NCBI GenBank assembly: GCA_014376815.1
Contig: JACMQV010000184.1
Location: forward strand, 1 to 38,430
Reading direction: 5' to 3'
Length of the DNA stretch: 38,430 nt
From: Cryobacterium sp.
Lineage (GTDB): Bacteria; Actinomycetota; Actinomycetes; Actinomycetales; Microbacteriaceae
Each line of letters opens with the position of its first letter. The stretch's first letter is position 1. The notes under the pieces were generated by a model. It was not told the origin of the DNA. It made no database searches and saw only the letters and a program-made list of their open reading frames with translations. A program made the translations under genes and the position numbers. This document shows, piece by piece, positions 17,149 to 24,442 of the stretch.

Positions 17149-17892
17149 TCAGAAGTCCACTGTGTACGCCGGGATAAGCACGACGCGCACGAGAGCCGGG
17201 TCGATGCCCGCCGCCCCCAACAGCTCCTTCAGTCGATCGGTATCCGGCACGGGGAGAGCTCCCTCGACGCGCACGACGACCGTGTCCTGGGCCGTCGTCA
17301 CACTGGCCAGGTCCCAACCGGCCGCCCGCGCCCAGGCCTCCGTCACGACCTGCACGGATGCCTCGAGGGTGAACCCGACCACCGACAGCGGCGGCACGAG
17401 GGAGATCGCGATGGCGACGCCGGGCAGAGTGTCGGAGATGTCCCGGCGAACCAGCGCGATGGAGCCCACCACGCCCGTGCCCAGTGCCGCCAGCAGGTCG
17501 ATCAGCCGGGGGTTCACCCGGGCAGCGACCTGGCTGTTGTTCTGGGCCACGACGTCGACCGGCAGGAGCAGGCCGATCACCAGGGCGATCGCGACGGCCA
17601 CCGCCGCCCCGGCGACCATGACCCCGATCGACCGGCTGAGGTTCTTCGGATCCCCCAGCACGGTCGCCAGCATCGTTCCCATGATCGGAACCATCAGCGG
17701 CGCGATGATCATGGCCCCGATCACGGTAGCCGTGGAATCAGACGCCACGCCGGCCGCGGCGATGACCGAGGACAGAACGAGCAGGATCCAGAACCGGCTG
17801 ATCCGCTCCCGCCGGTGCTCGCCCTCGAAGAAGACCGAGTCCCGCAGGACGGGAAGGTCGTTCATCGCCAGTCGCAGGAAACCGAGATCCAT
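17149..17892 (-). CDS. DUF389 membrane protein, apparently internally deleted
   Basis: The family signatures ATVIGAMIIAPLMVPIMG and DISDTLPGVAIAISLVPPLSVVG are clear, with about five hydrophobic segments. After SVVGFTLEA the sequence passes directly to SVQVVTEAWARAAGW and the soluble C-terminal domain ending PAYTVDF. Family members I know have another membrane segment (the LLFLTN region) and a linker of several dozen residues there. The reading frame is kept, giving 247 residues. An in-frame deletion near 17350-17375 is the likely cause. The frame is open to 17973, but the ATG at 17892 lies 16 bases after the preceding gene's stop and is preferred. DUF389 function is unknown. Confidence 0.75.
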   Translation of the reverse strand: MDLGFLRLAMNDLPVLRDSVFFEGEHRRERISRFWILLVLSSVIAAAGVASDSTATVIGAMIIAPLMVPIMGTMLATVLGDPKNLSRSIGVMVAGAAVAVAIALVIGLLLPVDVVAQNNSQVAARVNPRLIDLLAALGTGVVGSIALVRRDISDTLPGVAIAISLVPPLSVVGFTLEASVQVVTEAWARAAGWDLASVTTAQDTVVVRVEGALPVPDTDRLKELLGAAGIDPALVRVVLIPAYTVDF

Positions 17893-17908
17893 CAGCACGT
17901 CCGGCCGG

Positions 17909-18427
17909 TCAGTCCGCGCGGGGCAGTCCGCGCCTGCCTGCCGCGTCGAGGGTCTGCTGGATGGACCCGTCAACGGCCAGCACCTCGGCCAGTCGATCCG
18001 CTGACCACGCCAGCTTCCGGTACGCGTCCTCCTCGGCGCCCCGCCTGCCGTTCACGCCTTCGTTGGACAAGTTGAATCTGAGACTGTCCCCGTCCAGCAG
18101 GAACTGTCTCATCGCGGATGCGCTCGCCGCATCCAGCCCGGTCAGATCGGCCAGCTCCTGCCCGGTGACCACGGTGTCGTCCCCCAGTGTGGCGGCGAAA
18201 CCCGCCTTGGTGCTGGCCTCGGCGTAGCGCCCCAGCGCCTGGCTGCGCTGCACGCTGGCGTTGACGAACGGCACGGAGGCCACGGCCAGGACGAGGCCGG
18301 TCACCAGGACGCCCAGCCCCACCCAGAAGGCCAGGCTCCGCGGGCGCGGAGGCGGCGAGGCGGCGTACTCGGCCGGCACCGGGTCATCCGGGTTCCAGTC
18401 ACCAGCGCTCCCATCCCCCATGCTCAT
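17909..18427 (-). CDS. Single-pass membrane protein, unknown
   Basis: This 172-residue protein has an acidic proline-rich N-terminus, one transmembrane helix at about residues 32-54 (FWVGLGVLVTGLVLAVASV) and a roughly 120-residue helical domain with no recognised motif. Its ATG overlaps the stop codon of the upstream gene as ATGA, so translation is coupled. The DUF389 gene begins 16 bases downstream. Together the three genes look like an operon. I do not recognise the family. Confidence 0.7.
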   Translation of the reverse strand: MSMGDGSAGDWNPDDPVPAEYAASPPPRPRSLAFWVGLGVLVTGLVLAVASVPFVNASVQRSQALGRYAEASTKAGFAATLGDDTVVTGQELADLTGLDAASASAMRQFLLDGDSLRFNLSNEGVNGRRGAEEDAYRKLAWSADRLAEVLAVDGSIQQTLDAAGRRGLPRAD

Positions 18428-18897
18428 GGCGCCGAACCATCGACCTTGTCGACGGCGGCAGCCAGCTCCGCCTGCCGCTCGGCCAGGTCGGCGACCGCAG
18501 CCCGGTACCGCTCGATCATCGACGGCAACTCGGTACGCACGATATCGACCGCCCCGGAGTCGTTGTACTCATCGATACCCCGATTGAAACCCTCGACCAG
18601 CTCATTGCGCACGGCCATGTGATCCTCCGCCGCTCGGACATACGCCGCCATAGCGCTGGACACGGCGTCGGTCCGGGCACTCAACTCGGCCGCGACCGCC
18701 GCCGAACGGCCCAGGTCACCGTGCAGTTCAGAGAGCTCGGTCGCGAACACGGCCCCGGTGACGTCGTCGATGTGATTCGCGGTGGCGAAGCCGGCACCGC
18801 CGACGACCAGGGCCAGGGCCGCCAGCACCCACACCGTCATGGTCGACGACCGGCCGGTGAACGACCGAGCGCCCGCGCCACCCCTGCTGCCAGCCAT
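18424..18897 (-). CDS. Single-pass membrane protein with coiled coil, unknown
   Basis: The 157-residue protein has a basic N-terminus, one hydrophobic helix (VWVLAALALVVGGAGFATA, about residues 23-41) and a long, alanine-rich, charged helical region that is probably a coiled coil. The ribosome-binding site GGAGGT precedes the ATG at 18897 by six bases, so the in-frame GTG at 18903 is less likely. It is the first gene of the unit with the 17909-18427 gene (ATGA overlap) and the DUF389 gene. Its topology resembles that of its neighbour, and the two may pair in the membrane. That is inference. Confidence 0.7.
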   Translation of the reverse strand: MAGSRGGAGARSFTGRSSTMTVWVLAALALVVGGAGFATANHIDDVTGAVFATELSELHGDLGRSAAVAAELSARTDAVSSAMAAYVRAAEDHMAVRNELVEGFNRGIDEYNDSGAVDIVRTELPSMIERYRAAVADLAERQAELAAAVDKVDGSAP

Positions 18898-18952
18898 GAC
18901 CACACCTCCTCAGAGTGCCTGCCGTGACTGTAGGCCCGCCGATATCAGGGTG

Positions 18953-19369
18953 CTAGGCCTGGGGCGGCGCGATATTGACCAGCCAGCTCACGCCGAACCT
19001 GTCCGTGCACATCCCGAAACTGTCTCCCCAGGGTGCCTTCTCGAGCGGCATGGCGACCGTGCCTCCCTCCACAAGCCGGTCCCAGTACCCGCGCAGTTCG
19101 GCCTCGTCGTCACCGCTGAGCGACACCGAGTAGGTGTTGCCCGGCGTGTACTCCATCCGGTTCGGGGTGTCCGCCGCCATCAACGTGAGGCCGTCAGCGG
19201 TGGTCAGCATGGCGTGCATGATCTTGTCCTGTTCGGCCGGGTCGTCACTGGCCTGGAAATCGGCGAAGGTGCTCATCGTCAGTTCGCCGCCGAAGACGGA
19301 CCGGTAGAACTCCATGGCGTCCCGCGCATTGTCGCGAAACCCCAGGTAGGGGTTGAGCTGGGTCTTCAT
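18953..19369 (-). CDS. PhnB-like glyoxalase/VOC-fold protein
   Basis: The 138-residue protein starts MKTQLNPYLGFRDNARDAMEF, the usual opening of the PhnB/VOC family. It also has the VFGGELTMSTF, MHAMLTTADGLTLMAAD and WGDSFGMCTDRFGVSWLVN segments that close the fold. Members include many uncharacterised proteins and some resistance or dioxygenase enzymes. The usual metal ligands are not obviously complete, so no reaction is assigned. The start is set by AGGAGG, seven bases before the ATG at 19369. A longer frame begins at 19396 but would place the ribosome-binding site inside the gene. It stands alone, divergent from the kinase gene. Confidence 0.85.
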   Translation of the reverse strand: MKTQLNPYLGFRDNARDAMEFYRSVFGGELTMSTFADFQASDDPAEQDKIMHAMLTTADGLTLMAADTPNRMEYTPGNTYSVSLSGDDEAELRGYWDRLVEGGTVAMPLEKAPWGDSFGMCTDRFGVSWLVNIAPPQA

Positions 19370-19466
19370 GATCTGGCCTCCTGGTTGAGCGTTCATGGTG
19401 TTCGTTCTGGTTCGTGCCTCGATTCTCGGTCCGGCAGGGCAAATGGTCGAGGGGTCGGTGGAGTCC

Positions 19467-19472
19467 TACGCT
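19467..19472 (+). promoter_or_regulatory. -10 box upstream of the Pfk-2 gene
   Basis: TACGCT lies six bases before an in-frame ATG at 19479. A second start at 19518 has an AGGGA ribosome-binding site. Transcription probably begins near 19479, either leaderless or with a 39-base leader. Confidence 0.5.
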
Positions 19473-19517
19473 GGATTCATGGAAGCCTCAGGGACGACAG
19501 GGACACAGGGAACGACG

Positions 19518-20456
19518 ATGCGACCGATTCTGACGCTCACGGTGAACCCGGCGCTCGATCTGAGCACCTCGACCGAACGGGTGGTCAGCGACCACAAACT
19601 GCGCTGCGGCGCCTCCCGCCTCGACCCGGGCGGGGGCGGCGTGAACGTCGCCCGGGTCGTGCAGCGGCTGGGCGGGCAGGCACTGGCGGTATACACCGCG
19701 GGCGGGCCCACCGGGGAGGCGTATCGCCGGTTGATCGAGGCCGAGCACATTCCGACCCTGGTCGTGCCGATCTCCGGCAGCACCCGGGAGGATTTCACCG
19801 TGGACGAGACCGCCACCGGCAAGCAGTTCCGCTTCGTGCTGCAGGGGCCCGAACTCAGCGAAGCCGAATGGCGCGCCTGCCTGGCGATCGTCGCGACCAC
19901 GATTCCGATGAACGGTTTCGTGGTCGCCAGCGGCAGTCTGCCTCCCGGCGTGCCGGACGATTTCTACGCCCGGGTCGCCCGGCTGGCGCACCAGCGGGAC
20001 GCCCGGTGCATCGTGGACGCCTCCGGGGACGCCCTCGCCGAGGCCCTCGCCGAAGGGGTGTACCTGATCAAGCCGAGCCGGCGAGAACTGGGCGAGTACG
20101 CCGGGGCCACCCTTGAAACCGATGAGAGCCAGGTCGACGCAGCCTCCGCGCTGGTCGGCCGAGGGGCGGCGGAACTCGTGGCGCTGACGCTCGGCGGGGC
20201 GGGAGCCGTGCTGGCGTCGACGACGGGCGTCATCCGTTCGCCGGTGCCCCGCGTGCAGGTGCAGAGCACCGTCGGAGCGGGCGACAGCTTCCTCGGGGCC
20301 TTCGTGCTGCGCATCGCGCAGGGCCACCCCGTCGAGGCTGCCTTCCGGGCCGGCGTCGCGGCCGGCAGTGCGACCGCGATGACACCGGCCACCGAGCTCT
20401 GCCACCGGGACGACGTCGAGCGGCTCGAGGCCGAGCTGGCCGCGGCCATGGGGTAG
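19518..20456 (+). CDS. pfkB: 6-phosphofructokinase II (PfkB/Pfk-2 type)
   Basis: This ribokinase-family enzyme should phosphorylate fructose 6-phosphate in glycolysis. From MRPILTLTVNPALDL it follows E. coli Pfk-2 closely: FEPGGGG-like LDPGGGGVNVARV, SGSLPPGV, VKP-like LIKPSRREL and the anion hole/catalytic motif VGAGDSF. With the start at 19518, the catalytic aspartate is residue 256, exactly as in E. coli Pfk-2, and the length is 312 residues (309 in E. coli). A second in-frame ATG at 19479 would add 13 residues. AGGGA precedes 19518 by six bases. The related 1-phosphofructokinase and tagatose kinases share the fold, so substrate is inferred from closeness to Pfk-2. Confidence 0.88.
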   Translation: MRPILTLTVNPALDLSTSTERVVSDHKLRCGASRLDPGGGGVNVARVVQRLGGQALAVYTAGGPTGEAYRRLIEAEHIPTLVVPISGSTREDFTVDETATGKQFRFVLQGPELSEAEWRACLAIVATTIPMNGFVVASGSLPPGVPDDFYARVARLAHQRDARCIVDASGDALAEALAEGVYLIKPSRRELGEYAGATLETDESQVDAASALVGRGAAELVALTLGGAGAVLASTTGVIRSPVPRVQVQSTVGAGDSFLGAFVLRIAQGHPVEAAFRAGVAAGSATAMTPATELCHRDDVERLEAELAAAMG

Positions 20457-20501
20457 GGATCACGGGGCAGGATCACGGGGCGGGTTCACGGACCAGGACA
20501 G

Positions 20502-20507
20502 TACAGT
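20502..20507 (+). promoter_or_regulatory. -10 box of leaderless small gene
   Basis: TACAGT with a 7-base gap to the ATG at 20515. No ribosome-binding site is present. Confidence 0.5.
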
Positions 20508-20514
20508 TGCGATC

Positions 20515-20823
20515 ATGAAGCTCACCGCCATCGACCCGCCCAGTCGCAGCTTTTCACGCTGGCTCACCGACGAGGAGATCGGGCAGGTGCTCGCCCACGA
20601 CCGTGGCTGGCGGCTCGCGCCCGATGGCAGTGTGATGGCCGGAAAGATCCGAAAGATCCGGATCGCGCCCTCCCTCACCGCGCTGGGAGCGGCCGCGATC
20701 AGCCACCGCTGGACCAGCAGGGCCGCCGCGCCGGGCAGCGACGGCAGCGGCCCGACGCACATCATGTGGGGCGTGTTCAACGCCCGCACCGACTCGGACA
20801 TCGCGGTGGCGGTGGGCTCATGA
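20515..20823 (+). CDS. Hypothetical protein, 102 residues
   Basis: A small soluble protein (MKLTAIDPPSRSFSRWLTDE) with no motif I recognise. It is basic in the middle (KIRKIRIAPS) and has no signal peptide or membrane helix. Its stop codon overlaps the start of the next gene as ATGA, so the two are translationally coupled. A TACAGT -10 box suggests a leaderless mRNA. Coding is supported by the coupling and by normal codon use, not by homology. Confidence 0.6.
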   Translation: MKLTAIDPPSRSFSRWLTDEEIGQVLAHDRGWRLAPDGSVMAGKIRKIRIAPSLTALGAAAISHRWTSRAAAPGSDGSGPTHIMWGVFNARTDSDIAVAVGS

Positions 20824-21272
20824 GCCATGAGCGCGCCACCACCCGGACTCCCCCGTCCTCCCCGCCCCGCACGATTGGCCGGCTCCTCCTGGGCGCGTTC
20901 CTGCTGCTCGCCGGGATCAGCCACCTGACCTGGAACAGGTCGGCGTTCCTCGCCCAGGTGCCGCAGTGGGTTCCCGCCGACGGGGACGTCGTCGTGGTCG
21001 CGTCGGGAATCGTCGAGATCCTTCTCGGCACCGCACTGCTCACCCTGGCCAGACGACAGGTGCAGGTCGGCTGGGTCGTGGCCGCCTTCTTCGTGGCGAT
21101 CTTCCCCGGCAACATCTCCCAGTTCGTCACGGGCACCGATTCCTTCGGCCTGGACTCCGACGTCAGCCGCGGCATCCGGCTGGCGTTCCAGCCGCTGCTG
21201 GTTCTGTGGGCGCTGTGGTGCACCGGTGCGTGGCGCGCGTGGCGGGAGAGCCGGAATACCACCGCGACCTGA
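20820..21272 (+). CDS. DoxX-like membrane protein
   Basis: The 150-residue protein has four hydrophobic segments: LLLGAFLLLAGISHLTW, VVVVASGIVEILLGTALL, VGWVVAAFFVAIFPGN and FQPLLVLWALWCTGAW. This layout, including GISHLTW after the first helix and the FPGNISQF loop, is typical of DoxX/DUF417-type four-helix proteins, which have loose links to thiol or quinone metabolism. The start overlaps the previous stop codon as ATGA. No individual function can be assigned. Confidence 0.72.
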   Translation: MSHERATTRTPPSSPPRTIGRLLLGAFLLLAGISHLTWNRSAFLAQVPQWVPADGDVVVVASGIVEILLGTALLTLARRQVQVGWVVAAFFVAIFPGNISQFVTGTDSFGLDSDVSRGIRLAFQPLLVLWALWCTGAWRAWRESRNTTAT

Positions 21273-21299
21273 AGCTTCATTTTCCCGCCCAACCTGCTG

Positions 21300-21305
21300 T
21301 ATCGT
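21300..21305 (+). promoter_or_regulatory. -10 box of leaderless GT2 gene
   Basis: TATCGT, six bases before the ATG at 21312, with no ribosome-binding site. Confidence 0.5.
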
Positions 21306-21311
21306 CCCCCT

Positions 21312-22748
21312 ATGGGTGCGAAATCGTTCAGTCGTACGGTCGGGCTCATCGTTGCCGCGATCGCCGGAGGGGCAGCGGTTCTCCTGTGGTTCGCGATCGC
21401 GTCGACCGGCCCATTGGACGGACCGACGTCGAGCATCCGCGGCATCCGCGGGGTCTGGGGCCTGTTCTTTGATCTGCAGGCACCGACCGCTCGGGTCCTG
21501 GCCGCCGCAGTCGCCCTGGCTATCCTGTTCGCCGCGGGAATCGCGCTGCTGGAGCAGCGGACGAAGAGCACGTCACATCGCTCGACGAACCGGGTCAACA
21601 CTCCGCTCGCACCGAAACTCGTGATGGCGGCGTCACGGGGAGTGTTCGCCGGCCCGCTGACCGTGACCGTCCTCATCCCGGCGCACAACGAAGAAGCGTC
21701 GCTGCCGGAGACGCTCTCCTCGCTTTTCGCCCAGTCCCACCAGCCGGAACGAGTGATCGTGGTGGCCGACAATTGCACCGACTCGACGGTCGCCATTGCC
21801 CGGACTCGGGAGGTCGAGGTTTTCGAATCGGTGGACAACACCGACAAGAAAGCGGGCGCGCTGAATCAGGCGCTGAAGACGTTGCTCCCGTTTCAAGGCG
21901 ACAATGACGTCATCATGGTGCTCGATGCCGACACCACGCTCGATGACGGATTCCTGGCAGCCGCCGTCGACCGCCTCACCGATGACCGGGCGCTCATGTC
22001 CATTGGGGGCCTCTTCTACGGGGAAGAAGGCTTCGGCCTCCTCGGCCAGTTCCAGCGCAACGAGTACGTTCGCTATTCACGCCAGATCCGGCGTCGACGC
22101 GGACACGTCTTCGTCCTCACGGGTACAGCGTCCCTCTTCCGGTCGGCCGCGCTGCGTGCCGTGGCGGACAATCGAAGCGTCACGATCCCGGGAAAGCGGG
22201 GAGATGTGTACGACACCGCCGCTCTCACCGAAGACAACGAGCTCACGCTCGCCCTCAGGTCGCTCGGAGCGCTCATCATCTCTCCCGCGCAATGCACGGT
22301 CGTCACAGAACTCATGCCCACCTTGCGCACGCTGTGGACCCAACGACTGCGGTGGCAGCGCGGGGCTCTGGAAAACATCGGGGCCTACGGCGTGACACCG
22401 CCCACCTTCCGATACTGGGTCCAACAGCTGGGCATCGGCTACAGCGTCATCGCCCTGTCGTCGTTCATGTTCCTCCTGCTGCTGACCGCGCTGTCCGTGG
22501 ACCGGATGGTGTGGTTCCCGTTCTGGCTGGGCCTGGGTTCGGTGTTCATTGCCGAACGAGTCGTTTCCGTATGGAGGGCGGGGTGGCGGGGGCGCCTTCT
22601 GGCCGGAACCCTTTTCCCGGAGCTGTTCTACGATGTGTTCCTCGACGCCGTCTACGTCAAGGGAATCCTCGACATCACCTTCGGCCGTGAGGCAAGCTGG
22701 GGGCACGGTAAACGCGTCATTCCGACGACCCCGACCACCGCCTCGTGA
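21312..22748 (+). CDS. Membrane glycosyltransferase, family 2 (BcsA/HasA-like)
   Basis: This 478-residue processive-type GT2 has two N-terminal membrane segments, a cytoplasmic GT-A domain and about three C-terminal helices. The domain begins TVTVLIPAHNEEASLPE. The metal-binding DAD is at 205-207, the catalytic aspartate is D308 in TEDNELTL, and the product-binding QxxRW is Q344-W348. All the residues of the cellulose/hyaluronan/poly-GlcNAc synthase group are present, so it appears active. The sugar and polymer are unknown. A 75-residue single-helix protein overlaps its 3' end and may be an accessory subunit. A TATCGT -10 box six bases ahead of the ATG suggests leaderless expression. Confidence 0.9.
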   Translation: MGAKSFSRTVGLIVAAIAGGAAVLLWFAIASTGPLDGPTSSIRGIRGVWGLFFDLQAPTARVLAAAVALAILFAAGIALLEQRTKSTSHRSTNRVNTPLAPKLVMAASRGVFAGPLTVTVLIPAHNEEASLPETLSSLFAQSHQPERVIVVADNCTDSTVAIARTREVEVFESVDNTDKKAGALNQALKTLLPFQGDNDVIMVLDADTTLDDGFLAAAVDRLTDDRALMSIGGLFYGEEGFGLLGQFQRNEYVRYSRQIRRRRGHVFVLTGTASLFRSAALRAVADNRSVTIPGKRGDVYDTAALTEDNELTLALRSLGALIISPAQCTVVTELMPTLRTLWTQRLRWQRGALENIGAYGVTPPTFRYWVQQLGIGYSVIALSSFMFLLLLTALSVDRMVWFPFWLGLGSVFIAERVVSVWRAGWRGRLLAGTLFPELFYDVFLDAVYVKGILDITFGREASWGHGKRVIPTTPTTAS

Positions 22749-22972
22749 ACGCTGACCTCAGGTTTCCGGCCGGGATCCTCTTGCCCGAGTCCTTCCTCCA
22801 GACCGACTTCTTCGCCATCCTCGCGACGTTCGTCGCGATCAACACGGTGATGTACGCGGTCCTGGCTGTCGCCAAGATTCTGCCCAGGATCTACCTCACC
22901 GATTGGCTGTCCAACCGCAATCGCCGATCCGAGACGCGCAGCATCTACCCGCACGCGCACGACCGAAGCTAG
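22745..22972 (+). CDS. Small membrane protein coupled to the GT2 gene
   Basis: The 75-residue protein starts with GTG inside the stop region of the glycosyltransferase (GTGA overlap). It has one strong hydrophobic helix ([24 protein letters not shown], about residues 22-45) and a basic C-terminal tail. Coupled translation and topology suggest an accessory subunit of the synthase. Its TAG stop overlaps the stop of the convergent gene in the palindrome CTAG at 22969-22972. No family is recognised. Confidence 0.7.
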   Translation: MNADLRFPAGILLPESFLQTDFFAILATFVAINTVMYAVLAVAKILPRIYLTDWLSNRNRRSETRSIYPHAHDRS

Positions 22973-23556
22973 TAATCGCTCTCGGCGGCGCCGGTCGCGG
23001 CGTCGTGGTTCAGCGCCAGCACGGCGAGGTCGATTTGCACGAGCATCTCGGTGCGTTCGGCACGCTCGCGTTCGTAGCAGGGATCCCGCCAGTCGATGGC
23101 CAGCCTGATCAGGCGGGCCGAGAGCGCGGCGCTGATCTCGTCGCTGGCCACCCGCTGGGCGCGCTCGACGATGCGGGCGACCTGCTCGGCATCCTCGGCG
23201 ACGTGCATCAGGGCGACGGCGAGCTTCTTGTGCACGCGCCGACGCAGAGCCAACTGACTGATGTCGTGTCGCTGGTCGTCGGTGATGTCGGTCGACCATC
23301 TGGCCTGGGTGAGCGTCTTCCGGAGATGGCTGACGCGCAGCCCGTACTCCTCGTTCTGGTGAGCGACCAGGGTGAGTTCGTTCCGTGCTGCGAGCGCGTA
23401 GACCGCCGGGTCGTAGTCGAGGTTGTCGCGGAGCGCGCCGACGATGATGTCGTTCTTGACGGCCATGCCCACGGCGGAAAGAGCGATCAGCAGGCCTTCT
23501 TCGACGATTCGCTTGATGGGAGGCAGGGCGGCACTCACTTCCTGTGCAGGACTCAT
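22969..23556 (-). CDS. Hypothetical protein, 195 residues
   Basis: A soluble, helix-rich protein beginning [20 protein letters not shown]. It has mixed charged and hydrophobic heptads and many arginines, but no motif I recognise. Residues near 100-130 ([23 protein letters not shown]) look like a helical bundle. A longer frame is open to 23958, but it runs opposite the formylglycine-generating gene and is a shadow, so the ATG at 23556 is used. TAGAAT at 23561-23566 lies four bases before the start and may be its -10 box. It is divergent from the formylglycine-generating gene. Confidence 0.6.
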   Translation of the reverse strand: MSPAQEVSAALPPIKRIVEEGLLIALSAVGMAVKNDIIVGALRDNLDYDPAVYALAARNELTLVAHQNEEYGLRVSHLRKTLTQARWSTDITDDQRHDISQLALRRRVHKKLAVALMHVAEDAEQVARIVERAQRVASDEISAALSARLIRLAIDWRDPCYERERAERTEMLVQIDLAVLALNHDAATGAAESDY

Positions 23557-23625
23557 CAAAATTCTAGTCGTGCGATACTGACCGCGAAAACGCGACCGAG
23601 CACGCAGGGGATGGAGACACGCGAG

Positions 23626-24303
23626 ATGGCCACTGCCCCTGTCCGCCACCCGATCAGTCAGGTGTCCGTTCCCGGCCAGGTCTTCCTGATGGGTGACGCG
23701 AGCGGCGCCGGCAACGCCGGTGACGGGGAGTGGCCCGTGCACCCCGTCTGGGTGGACGGATTCGAGCTGGACGCCACGTCCGTGACCAACACGGCCTTCG
23801 CCGCTTTCGTGGACGACACCGGCTTCCGCACCGAGTCGGAGGTGTTCGGCTACTCGGCCGTCTTGCACCTCGCCCTCGAGGCTCAGCTGGAGGACATCGT
23901 CGGCCAGCCGCCCGAGGTCCCGTGGTGGCTGGGCGTTCGCGGCGCGGACTGGGCACACCCGGGCGGCCCGTTGTCGTCACTCCAAGGGTTGGACGAGCAT
24001 CCGGTGATGCAGGTCAGCTGGAACGACGCCCAGGCCTACTGCGCCTGGGCCGGGCGCCGGCTGCCGACCGAGGCCGAATGGGAATGCGCCTCCCGGGGTG
24101 GGCTCGAGGGGCGCCTGTACCCCTGGGGCGACGAATGGGGTGACCGGTACCGGTGCAACACCGGCCGGCAACGCGTCATGCGCGGCTGCTCCTTCCTCTG
24201 CCACGATTCGTGCTGCAACCGCTATCGCAACTCGGCCCGGGCCTCGAACACACCCGACTCGGCCGCCGCGAACATCGGTTTCAGAACGGTCCGCCTGGCA
24301 TAG
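23626..24303 (+). pseudogene. Formylglycine-generating enzyme (FGE), internally deleted
   Basis: FGE oxidises the cysteine of CxPxR in sulfatases to formylglycine. The beginning is normal: a [13 protein letters not shown] start, then [31 protein letters not shown], with the [20 protein letters not shown] region near residue 155-178. It then jumps straight to [15 protein letters not shown]. About 75-80 residues of the usual central block, including the GNVWEW segment, are missing, giving 225 residues instead of roughly 300. The catalytic Cys pair survives with correct spacing (C192 and C197). GGS has become GCS. The frame is intact, but the loss of a conserved core makes activity unlikely. An in-frame ATG at 23611 is a less likely start. 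The sulfatase it should modify follows. Confidence 0.82.
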
Positions 24304-24442
24304 GCACCGCTGACACCGGGAGCACGAGGCCTACCGTGTTCGGCGGCACGGATGCCGAAATGCGCAGCACCGCAGCATCGCCCATGCCGCTTCCGTGTGG
24401 GCGGTCCCAACCGAAACGGTCCCGACCGAAAGGGAGCACACC

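Noticed and set aside
17149-18897. Toxin-antitoxin pair in the two small coupled genes
   Set aside because: Both proteins have a membrane helix and a long helical domain, and neither resembles a known toxin or DNA-binding antitoxin.
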